A DNA stretch of 64,000 bases from Bacteroidota bacterium (GTDB taxonomy: Bacteria > Bacteroidota > Bacteroidia > AKYH767-A > OLB10). The notes under the pieces were generated by a model. It saw nothing but the letters and a program-made list of their open reading frames with translations. It did no database searches and was not told where the DNA came from. Shown in pieces: positions 46,601 to 55,163 of the stretch. A program made the position numbers and the translations under genes. How positions within the stretch are numbered: the first letter of the stretch is position 1; every line of letters begins with the position of its first letter. The stretch is from positions 363,589 to 427,588 of the forward strand of contig JADJPB010000005.1 in NCBI GenBank assembly GCA_016713445.1, given 5' to 3'.

Positions 46601-49600
46601 TAGAAGAAGCGCCCGTTAACGCAAACGAGTTAACTGTGCCATGATTTGCGAAACCAGAAGCGTCAAACAATGTAGTTTCTCCTGCATTCGAACCTCCAGC
46701 AACACCTTGATTAAATTTATAATAAGCACTAAGACCTGATTGAGGGAACGAATATCCGCTTTTCATATCCGTTAATATTTGCGCTGCTGTACGTGCTACG
46801 TTCCAAATACTCACCTCGTCTACTTTACCGAGTAAATAACCACTTGCCGTTTCGCTTCTTCGCCCGATGGTAACAATTCCAGAAGCGGCTGTAACTGGAG
46901 CACCAAAGAAAGGAGTAATAGAAACCAATACACCGTTTTGGTAGAGGTAAAGATTATTACCACTATATACACCTGCTAAGTGCACCCATTGATTAATGGG
47001 AAATGCATTGGGGGCATTTACAACATAATTATTCCCATTGCTACTTCTTACAACAAAACTCGCCTTTGTATTTAAAATCTCAAGTGAATATTGATTTACA
47101 ATCCACTTGTGAATAACAATCTGATTCGTGGCATTTGTAGTGACATTCACCCAAGCTTCAAGGGTAAATGAAGATGGGCTTGGATTTAAATTTGAAGCAT
47201 GTGGAATACTAATGTAGTCGCTAGTACCATCGAAACTCAAGGAATTGTTTTCATCAATCTGACCATTGCAATTGTCATCTATTCCATTGCAAGAAATCTC
47301 AAATGCTAACCCCGCTGAGCCAGGATACACTGTTGCCGCACTATCATTGCAATCCAAGTTATTTCCAATATATAAGTTACCACTAGAACAAAACGAATTG
47401 GATGTTACCGTTTGACTACCGTAACCATCGTTATCAAAATCTCTATATAAAGTAGTTACGGTACTCGATCCTGTTGTCCAGTTTGATGATGATCCTGACA
47501 ATGCGAAGCTGAAGAGAGTTCCTTTATTCGTAGTTGAACTTACATCGGGTAACAATGTTAATCCAGTATTAGCACCATCCGCAATGCCTTGATCAAATTT
47601 ATAGTATGCAATCATTCCGGATTGGGTAGACGGTAGTCCATTCAACATCGAATTCCGAATTTCAGACTGCGTTCTTGCAATATTCCAAACTCTTATTTCA
47701 TCTATCTTCCCATTAAAATATTCTTGAACGAAAGGCACGGAGGATCTTCCAATAGTAAAAGTAGTTCCCGTTGTACTAAAAGTTTTTGGAGCGGAAGCAT
47801 CTAATTCTCCATTCACATATAATTTCAATGTTGTTCCATCAAAAGTAGCTGCAACGTGAGTCCATGTATTCAGTGGAATGGTAGCAACACCGGTTAAGTC
47901 ATTAAACTGCCCAACATAATATAATTTTCCACTTACCAATAGAATCCCAGCACGTGTATTACTAGTTGTTGTAGAACTCCAGTTAAAGATTGAACCTCCT
48001 TGAGTAATGCTTGGGTTAATCCAAGCTTCAATAGTTCGAGGAGTATTTCCTTGAGGAAGTAATGTGTTTACACCTTCTATATAATCGCTATTTCCATCAA
48101 ATGAAATACTGTTATTTTCATCAATCTGACCATTACAATTATCATCCACTCCATTGCAACTTATTTCATATAGGTTTGATGGATTTGATGTAGCACTAGA
48201 GTCATTGCAATCCCCTTCTACGGCTGCATAGCCTGCAGGAATACAAAATCCAAAAAGTGAATCTTGCATGTTAGAATAGTATCCATCGAAATCAGCTTCT
48301 AAATACAGTGTTCTTGTTACTCCATTCACCCAATTGGATACCTCCCCATTTAATGCGAAATTAGCAAGGGTTCCATTGCGGCTATTTCCGCTCACATCAA
48401 CAACTGTTGTTAATCCTGCATTGTTCGTACCTGCGACACCGTTATTGAACTTATAATATAATTGTAAGCCGGTTTGTGGCGATGTCATTTCCTGGCCAAG
48501 CCCTTGTAATATTTGTGAAGGAGTTCGAACATTATTCCAAATGCGAATCTCGTCCACCATTCCTGCATAATTATAACCACTTAAAAAGCTTGATACTCCA
48601 AGCTGAAACACACCTGACCCAGTATAGTTTGCTGTGGCGCGATCACTTGCTACCAAAACACCATCTCGATAAATAAATCGGTTATCTCCAATTCCCGTTG
48701 TTGAATATACACATGACCATAAATGCCATAAAGTATCTGTATAGGCAAGGGGTGTATTTAAATCATTTCCATAAAAAGCAAATGTGAAGACATTGGAATT
48801 TCTAAATCCAAGATGCAAACCTACATTCGTAGATCCTGTGCCCTGTGAAATAATAATATCATTGGTGCCAATCGTTTTTCGTTTTGCATATACTTCCACC
48901 GTGAACGATGAGTTGGCTAAGGCAATAGCGGAGCCAGTAGTATTCACGACATCGTTTATACCATCAAACGATAGTGAATTGTTTTCATCAATAAGCAATA
49001 AATTAAAATTCGAACTGGTAGCATTGTTAAACCCGTCCACCTGAATATAATACTCTTTACCTGGGATCAAACAGACTGGTGCAATGTATGCATTAAAAGG
49101 AGAGGTTGTTGTAGAATCATCATTGGCAGCAATTAATGTTGCACCACCACTTAGTAAGGCATTACAATTGGGTGCTGACCACAAAGCAATTTGGCTATCC
49201 CAGTTTGGTTGAATAAAATGGATAGAAACCTTTCCTGATGCCGGTGCAGTAAATTTAAACCACACCGTATTGTTTAGTGTTTGGTTCGGGCACCAACTCG
49301 CCTGGCTATTACAAGTTACTATTGGGGGAATTACTTCTCCAGTCTCTGCAGTGGCGCCATAATTAGTAAACGGCCCGTTCAATCCTATCACCAGTTGAGC
49401 AGCATTACAAACACTATCATAAGTAATGGCAAGTGTTAACGGTATTTCATTACTCGTATATACGCACCCGTTAGTTCCGCCATAAGTCATTTTACAAACG
49501 ATGTAAGCGGTACCTACTCCTACTAAAAATAAGCTATCATAGGTGCCTCCACTACCAAAATTAGTATAGGGACCTCCGGGTTGTAGTCCCCAACCCCATT

Positions 49601-52600
49601 GAAAAGTGGCATTGTTCGGGGCATTATTTAACGTAAAATAGGAGTGTATTCCTGAAACGTTTGTCGTAGACATAGAAATTGTTCCTACTGACGGTGGATC
49701 ATAAACGGTCACGTAAGCTGTATCTGAATTAAAACAATCGCTTTGACCATTGGTAGCTACATAGTAATTACCGGAATTATAAACTACTATGCTTTGGGTA
49801 GTCGCTCCATTATTCCATAAATACGTATTTGCATCATTTGCAGTTAATACAATAGAGTCGCCACAGTTTGCAAAAAGAGAGTCGGTCGGAAAAATAGACG
49901 CCTTGTTGGTAAATTTCACTGCCCAATAATCTCCTGCTCCATGATTTCCACTTCCAGTTGCATCGCCATCGGTTGAAGTAGAATACCCGCCCATCACATA
50001 AGATCCATCTTTTTCCAAATAGAGTGCAGCGGCTTCTTCATCACCTGAACCTCCAGTTAACTGACTCCATAGTAACGTACCATTTGCGTCAATTTTAATC
50101 AGCCAAAAATCTGTTCCACCATGATTACTTCCTACATCGCCAGAATTATCTGAAGAGGTATATCCACCTACTAAAAATCCGCCTTCTGGTGTTTGTTCAA
50201 TTGATTTCGCTAAATCCCAATCGGAACCTCCGTATGTATTTTTCCATAAGATAGATCCTGTTGCATTCAATCGTAAGATCCAAAAATCATAAGCGCCATT
50301 ATTGCCTACTACGTCACCATTTGTGGACTGTGTATAACCTGCAACAACATAACCACCATCAGGTAGTTGTTTAACAGCAGTCGCTTGGTCCCAATCACTA
50401 CCACCAAACGATTTACTCCATTGTATGTCTCCTGCTACATTTAATTTCAAAATCCAATAATCAAAATCGCCGTTATATATTGTGTCAACATCACCGTCAT
50501 AGGACGAGGTATATCCAACAACAATATAACCATGATCCGCAGTTTGTTTTATTGAAGTGGCATAATCGTGATTGCTTCCACCATAAGATTTTTTCCAGTT
50601 AACCGTTCCGTTACTATTTAATTTAACGATCCAATAATCTGAGCCTCCGTGATTGCCCGTAACATCACCACCATTTCCTGCAGATGATCCAGCAACAATA
50701 TAACCACCATCAGCGGTTTGCTCTACTGAAGATGCTGCGTCATACAAAGGACCTCCCAGTACCTTCGACCACTGAATCGTTCCTTGAAAATCGGTTTTTA
50801 CTACGAAGAAATCCGTTCCCCCATGATTACCGATCACATCATAATTATTCGAGTTCGTATAGCCGACTGCGATAGATCCGCCATCCTTTGTTGGACGCAT
50901 ACACGTAGCTTGTTCGCCATTTGATCCACCGATTGCCTTTTGCCATTGAATATTTTCAAACGTGTCGATGCGTGCTAACCAAAAATCACTGAATCCATGA
51001 TTTCCGGTGACATCGCCATCAAACGATTCTGTTGTACCTGACAAGAGGTATCCGCCGTCTGGTGTTCTATATAAGTCGTTTTGATAATCGAGTGCCGATC
51101 CACCAAATGCTTTTTGCCATTCAATTCTTCCGGGTGCATTTATTCCGGCGGGACCTGAAATTGCCAATGAGTCAAACGAAGTACAACCATTAGCTGCGGT
51201 AACGGTTACTTTATATGTCCCAACAATGGATACATCAATAGAAGAGGACGTACTGCCATTCGACCATAAATAAGAGGCGTAACTTGGAGTTACGCTTAGC
51301 GTTGCTGACAAACTCTCGCAAAAATCAGTTCCGCTATTAGAAATCACATCGGGATCCACGAAAGGAAGTGCATTCACCTCCACAGTATCTGAAACAAAAC
51401 AATGATTCGTATTATCAATATTCACATAAAAGTTTCCGGATTGATTTACATGAATACTTTGAGTGGTGGCACCGTTATTCCAAAGAAAAGAATTTCCTGC
51501 ACTCGCTGTAAGAGTTACTGTTGTTCCGGGATCATCGGTACAAAGAGCAACTACACTATCGGGGGAAATTGTTGCTTTTCCATTTGTTAATTTCGCTATC
51601 CAAATATCAGAACTTGATGTGGCTCCATGATGGTCTCCCGCGATGTCTAAGTCATTTGAAAAAGAATGGCCGGAAACTAAATATCCTCCATCGGGAGACT
51701 TTTGAATACCAGTTGCAAAATCATTCAAACTACCACCCATTGGTTTTTGCCAAATAAGCGTTCCGTTTACATCTAGCTTCGTGATCCAATAATCATAACC
51801 ACCATGGCTTCCGATTACATCTCCGCTGTTATTCGAATTTGAATAACCAGCAACGATATAACCTCCATCAAAGGATTGTTGTATGCTTATTGCTTTATCA
51901 TCTCCTGCGCCTCCTAATGTTTTCTGCCATTCTAGATCACCGGATTTATTAATCTTAATAATCCAATAGTCATAGTTTCCGTGTCCACCAATAACATCAC
52001 CGTCATTCGAGTTTGAAAAACCTGCAATTACGAAGCCCCCATCAACGGTAGCGATCATTGATTGTGCCTGATCGTCACCTGTTCCACCAAAAGACTTTTG
52101 CCATAAAAGTTTTGTAGGAATATTATTTCCAATTCCACCTTCCATCGCAAGTTTAGCAATCCAGAAATCATTATTCGCACCATGATTTCCAATCGTACGA
52201 TCTCCATTGGTTGAATTAGAATAGCCGGCAACCACTAAATCTTCATCGGGAGTTCGAATCATTGCTTTCGCAACATCATCACCTGACCCACCTAAATACG
52301 TATAATTCGCAACGGCTAACTGTGTCGTAAGTTTTAAAATAAAAAAATCTTTCAATCCATTATTATTTGTATAATATATTTTTTTGTCGAACTGCGTCCA
52401 ATAATTAACAGAAGAGCTCGACGCACCTGCCAAAGCAACGACATTAGATCCAAATCCATTACTAACTCGAGTTGCAGCTAATGCATTACTAAAATCATCA
52501 CCACCGGCACCATGAGCAAACTCAATTATTTTACTTCCATTTTGATCTAACTCTAATGTCCAATAATCATTTGATCCCAATGGTGGGGAATTTTTACCGC

Positions 52601-55163
52601 CAGCAGTTACAAGGGAATTCGACCTTCCTGTGATCATGTACGTATAACCTCCAGTATCATTCTTGAATTCAATAATAGAGTTAATAACATCTATAAAAGA
52701 CCCTCCGAAATTCCTTGTCCAAACAGTATCCCCGGTTGTCGTTAACTTCACCACCCAATAATCATTGCTACCAAGATTTCCGTGTACGTCGCCATCGTTA
52801 GAAGTGCTTGTACCTGCGATGAGATAAAATCCATCGTGAGTAATTGTAATTGAATTTGCAGAGTCTGCCGCTGTTCCTCCGATTGACTTCTTCCATTCAA
52901 TAAGTGGGGGCACATTTGTTTCATAGGCTTTCACCAATCCCATAGCCGTACCAGTACAACCATTCGCTGATGTTACCATTACATTATATAAACCAGCACC
53001 TACTTGAATTTGCGAATTCGTTTGTGCTGTTGACCAATAATAGCTATTGTAACCTGTGTTTAATGTTAGCAGTGTTTTCTGATCAGGACAAATTGAATCA
53101 CCTCCAGAAGAATTAATTTTAGGTTCAACAAATGGTTTGTATTGAACAGCTACAGAATCCGAAGTAAAACAATCGTCCATCCCATCTATTCTCAGCGTAT
53201 AATAATCTGTTTGCGGTGCTGTAGGTGGAGTAACAATAATACTTTGCGTTGTTTCACCATTGCTCCATAAATAACTTGATGCAGCGCTAGCTGTGAGTGT
53301 GATGGGGTTATTTACGGTATCGCAAAGCGGTAAATTTGAAGAGGCTATTATTTGCGGTTGGAATGCGCCTAGTTTAACCATCCAAGTATCATTTGCTCCA
53401 TGATTCCCGCTAACGTCCCCATTATTCGAGTTGGAATAACCTGTTACCACATACGATCCATCTGATTTCACCAATACCGATGTAGCTACATCTTCTCCCG
53501 TGCCACCTAATGTTTTTTGCCAAATCAAGTTTCCATGTGAATTCAATCTCAGAATCCAATAATCGTTTGCGCCATGGTTGCCACTTACGTCTCCATTATT
53601 TGAATAGGTTGTTCCAGCAACAATATATCCACCATCGGGAGTTTGTTTCACGGAATTCGCATTTTCGTAGAGAGAGCCGCCATAGGACTTCTGCCATTGC
53701 AAATCACCATTCGGATAAAGTTTTACAATCCAGAAGTCGGAGATACCGTTGTTATTCGAAAGATTCCCATCCGAGGAAGTTGCGGAACCAACTAGAATAT
53801 AACCACCATCCGCTGTTTGCTGTACATCAAAAGCACGTTCGTAACCACTGCCTCCATAAACCTTCTTCCACATCACATTCCCCAACGAATCAGTTTTGAC
53901 TGCAAAAAATTCCGTGCCTGAAAGGCCGAAATTCGCATCATAGGATTCTCCAACCGCAATTAAACCTCGATCGCCCGTCTCCTGAACAGCATAAAACAAC
54001 CGTTGATCATTTAAGGAATCCGTTTGAAAATAATATTTTTGCCAAAGGATAGTTCCCACTGAATTTCTCTTCGTAATCTTTGCATTTATTTCATTATCAA
54101 AATTACCATACTCTCCCACGGTAACATAATTTCCATCGGATGTTTGTATTCCATCGTAATAAATTTCACTAGCGAATTGTGCAGCATTCCCATTCGTTTT
54201 TTGCCATGACACCGATGTTGATCCTGACGGGTCTAATGCTGCTGATGTATCCAGCTTTGCCATCCATCCGTATTGGTACCCGCTGGGCGTGGAACCCACG
54301 ACGTCTAACGTACTCGAAAGTGAATACCCGCAAAACGCATATCCTCCATCGTTGGTTTTAACAACTGCATTTGCTTCATCGTATTTGTCACCGCCAAAAG
54401 TTCTTGTCCACAAAGGAGATCCTTCATCTGTTAATTTGAAAAGCCATACATTCTGAACTAATTTACCTGGATTAACATTAACGTCTCCACTGTTAAATGA
54501 CCTGGAACCTCCGGCAGAAACTATTCCACCATCAACATCCTCCTTAGCATCGTACGAAAAATCTTCTCCTGCTCCGCCCATACTTTTTTGCCATGCGATA
54601 TTCGGCGCTACTGTTTCTTCGGGAATTGAAATGGTAATACTATCAATTGAAAAACACCCGCTATCAGAACTAACGGTTACCACATACGTACCAGCAACAG
54701 TAGCTGTTAATGTAGGCGACGTTGAGCCATTGGCCCACAAATATGAATTATACATTTGTGTCGTGCTTAACTCAGTAGAAAAATTTTCACGAATGCATGA
54801 ACTCAATCCGTTTGACGCCGTTAATTGGGGAACATCGCCCTCATCAATTAATAATAAATTAAAATTGTTATTGGTTGTTGCGTTATAACCATCTACTTGT
54901 ACATAATATGTATTCCCAGCGATCAAACAAATTTTATTGATAAAAGCATTATAAGGTATCCCAGATGAATCATCGTTTGCAGCAATCAGGGTGCGATTAA
55001 TTGGTGTAAGTAAACTAGCACAAGAGTCGGCCGACCAAATGGCAATTTGACTGTCCCAATCAGGTTCGATAAAATGAAGAGAAATTCGACCCGATGCGGG
55101 CGCTACAAATTTAAACCATACCGTATTGCTAATCGTTTGCCCACTACACCAAGTGGATTGTGA
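40629..55163 (-). CDS. Giant secreted multidomain protein, 3' part (C-terminal 4,800 residues)
   Basis: The frame is open from 55163, after a TAA at 55164-55166, to 40629. A predicted start at 54926 would lie inside a domain. Order of domains from the N-terminal side: end of a PPC-like domain; three blocks of propeller-like repeats (WQKSYGG, NDYWILRLN, DGGYIVAG) separated by Ig-like domains; a second PPC-like domain (FTAPASGKVSIHFIQPNWDS); six LamG domains alternating with MopE-like DxDxDGYG repeats; more MopE repeats; a PA domain (GKIALIDRGSCTFEQKVY); a seventh LamG domain; and the C-terminal module with two dockerin-like loops ending GSVHP. It lacks its own signal peptide and is best read as the 3' part of one gene with the frames up to 59841. 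Secreted surface protein, probably adhesive. A T9SS role for the C-terminal module is inferred. Confidence 0.8.
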   Translation of the reverse strand, partial: SQSTWCSGQTISNTVWFKFVAPASGRISLHFIEPDWDSQIAIWSADSCASLLTPINRTLIAANDDSSGIPYNAFINKICLIAGNTYYVQVDGYNATTNNNFNLLLIDEGDVPQLTASNGLSSCIRENFSTELSTTQMYNSYLWANGSTSPTLTATVAGTYVVTVSSDSGCFSIDSITISIPEETVAPNIAWQKSMGGAGEDFSYDAKEDVDGGIVSAGGSRSFNSGDVNVNPGKLVQNVWLFKLTDEGSPLWTRTFGGDKYDEANAVVKTNDGGYAFCGYSLSSTLDVVGSTPSGYQYGWMAKLDTSAALDPSGSTSVSWQKTNGNAAQFASEIYYDGIQTSDGNYVTVGEYGNFDNEINAKITKRNSVGTILWQKYYFQTDSLNDQRLFYAVQETGDRGLIAVGESYDANFGLSGTEFFAVKTDSLGNVMWKKVYGGSGYERAFDVQQTADGGYILVGSATSSDGNLSNNNGISDFWIVKLYPNGDLQWQKSYGGSLYENANSVKQTPDGGYIVAGTTYSNNGDVSGNHGANDYWILRLNSHGNLIWQKTLGGTGEDVATSVLVKSDGSYVVTGYSNSNNGDVSGNHGANDTWMVKLGAFQPQIIASSNLPLCDTVNNPITLTASAASSYLWSNGETTQSIIVTPPTAPQTDYYTLRIDGMDDCFTSDSVAVQYKPFVEPKINSSGGDSICPDQKTLLTLNTGYNSYYWSTAQTNSQIQVGAGLYNVMVTSANGCTGTAMGLVKAYETNVPPLIEWKKSIGGTAADSANSITITHDGFYLIAGTSTSNDGDVHGNLGSNDYWVVKLTTTGDTVWTRNFGGSFIDVINSIIEFKNDTGGYTYMITGRSNSLVTAGGKNSPPLGSNDYWTLELDQNGSKIIEFAHGAGGDDFSNALAATRVSNGFGSNVVALAGASSSSVNYWTQFDKKIYYTNNNGLKDFFILKLTTQLAVANYTYLGGSGDDVAKAMIRTPDEDLVVAGYSNSTNGDRTIGNHGANNDFWIAKLAMEGGIGNNIPTKLLWQKSFGGTGDDQAQSMIATVDGGFVIAGFSNSNDGDVIGGHGNYDYWIIKINKSGDLEWQKTLGGAGDDKAISIQQSFDGGYIVAGYSNSNNSGDVIGSHGGYDYWITKLDVNGTLIWQKPMGGSLNDFATGIQKSPDGGYLVSGHSFSNDLDIAGDHHGATSSSDIWIAKLTNGKATISPDSVVALCTDDPGTTVTLTASAGNSFLWNNGATTQSIHVNQSGNFYVNIDNTNHCFVSDTVEVNALPFVDPDVISNSGTDFCESLSATLSVTPSYASYLWSNGSTSSSIDVSIVGTYKVTVTAANGCTSFDSLAISGPAGINAPGRIEWQKAFGGSALDYQNDLYRTPDGGYLLSGTTESFDGDVTGNHGFSDFWLARIDTFENIQWQKAIGGSNGEQATCMRPTKDGGSIAVGYTNSNNYDVIGNHGGTDFFVVKTDFQGTIQWSKVLGGPLYDAASSVEQTADGGYIVAGSSAGNGGDVTGNHGGSDYWIVKLNSNGTVNWKKSYGGSNHDYATSIKQTADHGYIVVGYTSSYDGDVDTIYNGDFDYWILKLNVAGDIQWSKSFGGSDWDQATAVKQLPDGGYVVAGYTQSTNGDVVGNNGAYDFWILRLNATGSILWKNTYGGSDWDLAKSIEQTPEGGFLVGGYTSSDNSGDVGSNHGGTDFWLIKIDANGTLLWSQLTGGSGDEEAAALYLEKDGSYVMGGYSTSTDGDATGSGNHGAGDYWAVKFTNKASIFPTDSLFANCGDSIVLTANDANTYLWNNGATTQSIVVYNSGNYYVATNGQSDCFNSDTAYVTVYDPPSVGTISMSTTNVSGIHSYFTLNNAPNNATFQWGWGLQPGGPYTNFGSGGTYDSLFLVGVGTAYIVCKMTYGGTNGCVYTSNEIPLTLAITYDSVCNAAQLVIGLNGPFTNYGATAETGEVIPPIVTCNSQASWCPNQTLNNTVWFKFTAPASGKVSIHFIQPNWDSQIALWSAPNCNALLSGGATLIAANDDSTTTSPFNAYIAPVCLIPGKEYYIQVDGFNNATSSNFNLLLIDENNSLSFDGINDVVNTTGSAIALANSSFTVEVYAKRKTIGTNDIIISQGTGSTNVGLHLGFRNSNVFTFAFYGNDLNTPLAYTDTLWHLWSCVYSTTGIGDNRFIYRDGVLVASDRATANYTGSGVFQLGVSSFLSGYNYAGMVDEIRIWNNVRTPSQILQGLGQEMTSPQTGLQLYYKFNNGVAGTNNAGLTTVVDVSGNSRNGTLANFALNGEVSNWVNGVTRTLYLEADFDGYYSNMQDSLFGFCIPAGYAAVEGDCNDSSATSNPSNLYEISCNGVDDNCNGQIDENNSISFDGNSDYIEGVNTLLPQGNTPRTIEAWINPSITQGGSIFNWSSTTTSNTRAGILLVSGKLYYVGQFNDLTGVATIPLNTWTHVAATFDGTTLKLYVNGELDASAPKTFSTTGTTFTIGRSSVPFVQEYFNGKIDEIRVWNIARTQSEIRNSMLNGLPSTQSGMIAYYKFDQGIADGANTGLTLLPDVSSTTNKGTLFSFALSGSSSNWTTGSSTVTTLYRDFDNDGYGSQTVTSNSFCSSGNLYIGNNLDCNDSAATVYPGSAGLAFEISCNGIDDNCNGQIDENNSLSFDGTSDYISIPHASNLNPSPSSFTLEAWVNVTTNATNQIVIHKWIVNQYSLEILNTKASFVVRSSNGNNYVVNAPNAFPINQWVHLAGVYSGNNLYLYQNGVLVSITPFFGAPVTAASGIVTIGRRSETASGYLLGKVDEVSIWNVARTAAQILTDMKSGYSFPQSGLSAYYKFNQGVAGGSNAGETTLFDASGFANHGTVNSFALTGASSNFVSGNAPVSYPDFDQDGYYAVTAGMQTNSCVAFNYAVAGGDCNDNNVNINPGKNEINCNSTDDNCNGTINENLSLNFDGSNDEVIIPGRASLNMANFTVELWVKPTATKPAYQTIVLKEGASGNRNYGLFLNPNATSVHFSFLRADNVTFESYNSNSSLPLNVWSHVAMTYNGSAFRLYINGILDRSVAISSTAIQTTQDLRLGRGPGALSPFVGSMDEVRIWNVARTQLELETAMTNGLLMPQNNLVAYYKFDQGVSNGTNTGLSTLIDVSGLEHHGSLLNFALSSSTSNFTTGTGVLPTLYQDLDGDFYGNPSITSTNFCNGSIFIGNNTDCNDTNVTVVPTNVDEVVCNGSDDNCNGLIDENNGLWFDGINDIVTLSTGSTTLNGTFTVECWAKPNRTTGSMSVMGSRSPNSNGFDFKFSGGNIIHGDIGNGSTWLTNSADVPLNYVAGQWYHIAYVVEPTKYSIYLNGVLAARERISGTPLLLGPNNQLVLGNAASSGLNEFFEGTIDEVRIWSIARSSNDIVQAMSHEIPASTPGLFAYYNFNRGLPNGTNTGLTLLPDLTGNGRNGTLVNIALAGNTSNWTEGVNVTMYPDLDQDGYYSSTSGAVSGFCFPAGYAMVNGDCDDANNIVNPGKYEIICNGVDDNCNGQTDENNSLAFDGIDDYVAVPAPGISNPQITIESWIYKEVSSGIKSLYSTNGFTTGDIQLNLVNNNVVLSIAGNIPYDINLTNVPDNVWTHISVVYNATAKNVVCYLNGTNAGTYTYSIANNVVNEAGRIGGWDGATTRNYVGRIDEFRIWNSGSTQSQIFQRMNVTIPTSAIGLLVNYNFDQGISGSNNNAANRVLDWSGKLLHGTLNNFNLSGSNSNWLTGVSRTWYLDADGDSYGSKLDSVLGLCSPLGYVINNDDCNDGDANVHIPQVYYADYDQDGYGTGAQLFLCESTPPAGFSLNNMDCNDIDSTVQTLALFYVDADQDGYGVGNGVYICAVVAPLGYSSVNTDCNDADPLIHQPVYYFMDADGDGYGGSNSLTYCTSIVPPGYVANNSDCNDGDLSIHPAATEICNNGIDENCNGLVDEGDFVFPITITANGPTAFCTPDSVLLTATIPGERYAVEVLNFSSEYSPTAYSADMILGVPDVYPNYGDIGQAWAPLTTTGTREFIEIRFDDFAPVNFIDIYETFTPGAVDTVYVKNPNTGIFEVVYTHTAYPITPVSRILHITFPTTGFFVSEVRIAMNNTAVPGWNELDAVSIGITPDLPYSYLWSTGDTVPAIYASQPTFYNLFVTNGSGCVSSNFIIIQNTNPSLQISSNNVCVSNNDGSTNVTVQNVPEVLKITSPVPTEFQITQAVFGPHISNFPMNGEIVYIVNDSSLYNGCASFPLGSLSGKIALIDRGSCTFEQKVYRAQEAGAVGVIIVNNVPGPPFTMGAANLFIDTIPVVMVSDVDGLTIKDWLSQTQLVTAATDSFTYSWNTGATSSSIENLTVGLYTVTVTNMAGCSSTEIAEIKSAFDASILAEGATTICQGDSLKLIIGFETAMQFNGVDQWIDLGADVTNLDDGSFTIEAWVKTTGISEGVVVANDNNGAWEIGERVFYIDEFGRPSFVGYSNDFIVGADSVNDGNWHHIAVSKPAASSGGFGRIYIDGIDRTIISNYVVNNTANIGTFAIGKPNFFEAPNYFNGQIDEVRIWNVARSQNQIHRNRFSNMVIDTVGLLAYYKMNESSGSTVVNTVSNQFTGTTLNAPVRVATGEPYTYVWTPGGETNSSIYATTSGNYQVSITDQQGCVVNTLPIVVNTITCSGGVTVNLGLFVEGFYFGGGLMQSPLFNSFLVINSNECDTIIVELRDPMSPTSVVEADTVVLMTNGTASANFSALVNGNAYYIVVRGRNFVQTWTDLPVTLLPLTNYVFSTAASQAYGSNQIQVDQGVFAFYSGDLIPQDEFIDILDQSFVDNDVFNFTSGYVISDLSGDGFVDILDQAILDNNLFNFIGSVHP
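43990..48990 (-). repeat. Six tandem LamG-MopE units of about 870 bp inside the giant gene
   Basis: The recurring sequence encoding SFDG/FDG at the start of each LamG domain occurs at 48961, 48094, 47227, 46363, 45484 and 44608. The steps are 867, 867, 864, 879 and 876 bases, all multiples of three, so the repeats keep frame. Each unit encodes one LamG domain (with YYKFDQGVA and VDEVRIWN-type motifs), one DxDxDGYG metal-binding repeat, and IDDNCNGQIDENNSLSFDG. The DNA copies are clearly related but not identical. Confidence 0.85.

Noticed and set aside
53510..53899. Plus-strand frame of 129 codons rich in His, Arg and Ser
   Set aside because: Antisense to the propeller repeats of the giant gene. 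The composition mirrors GD/N-rich coding sequence.
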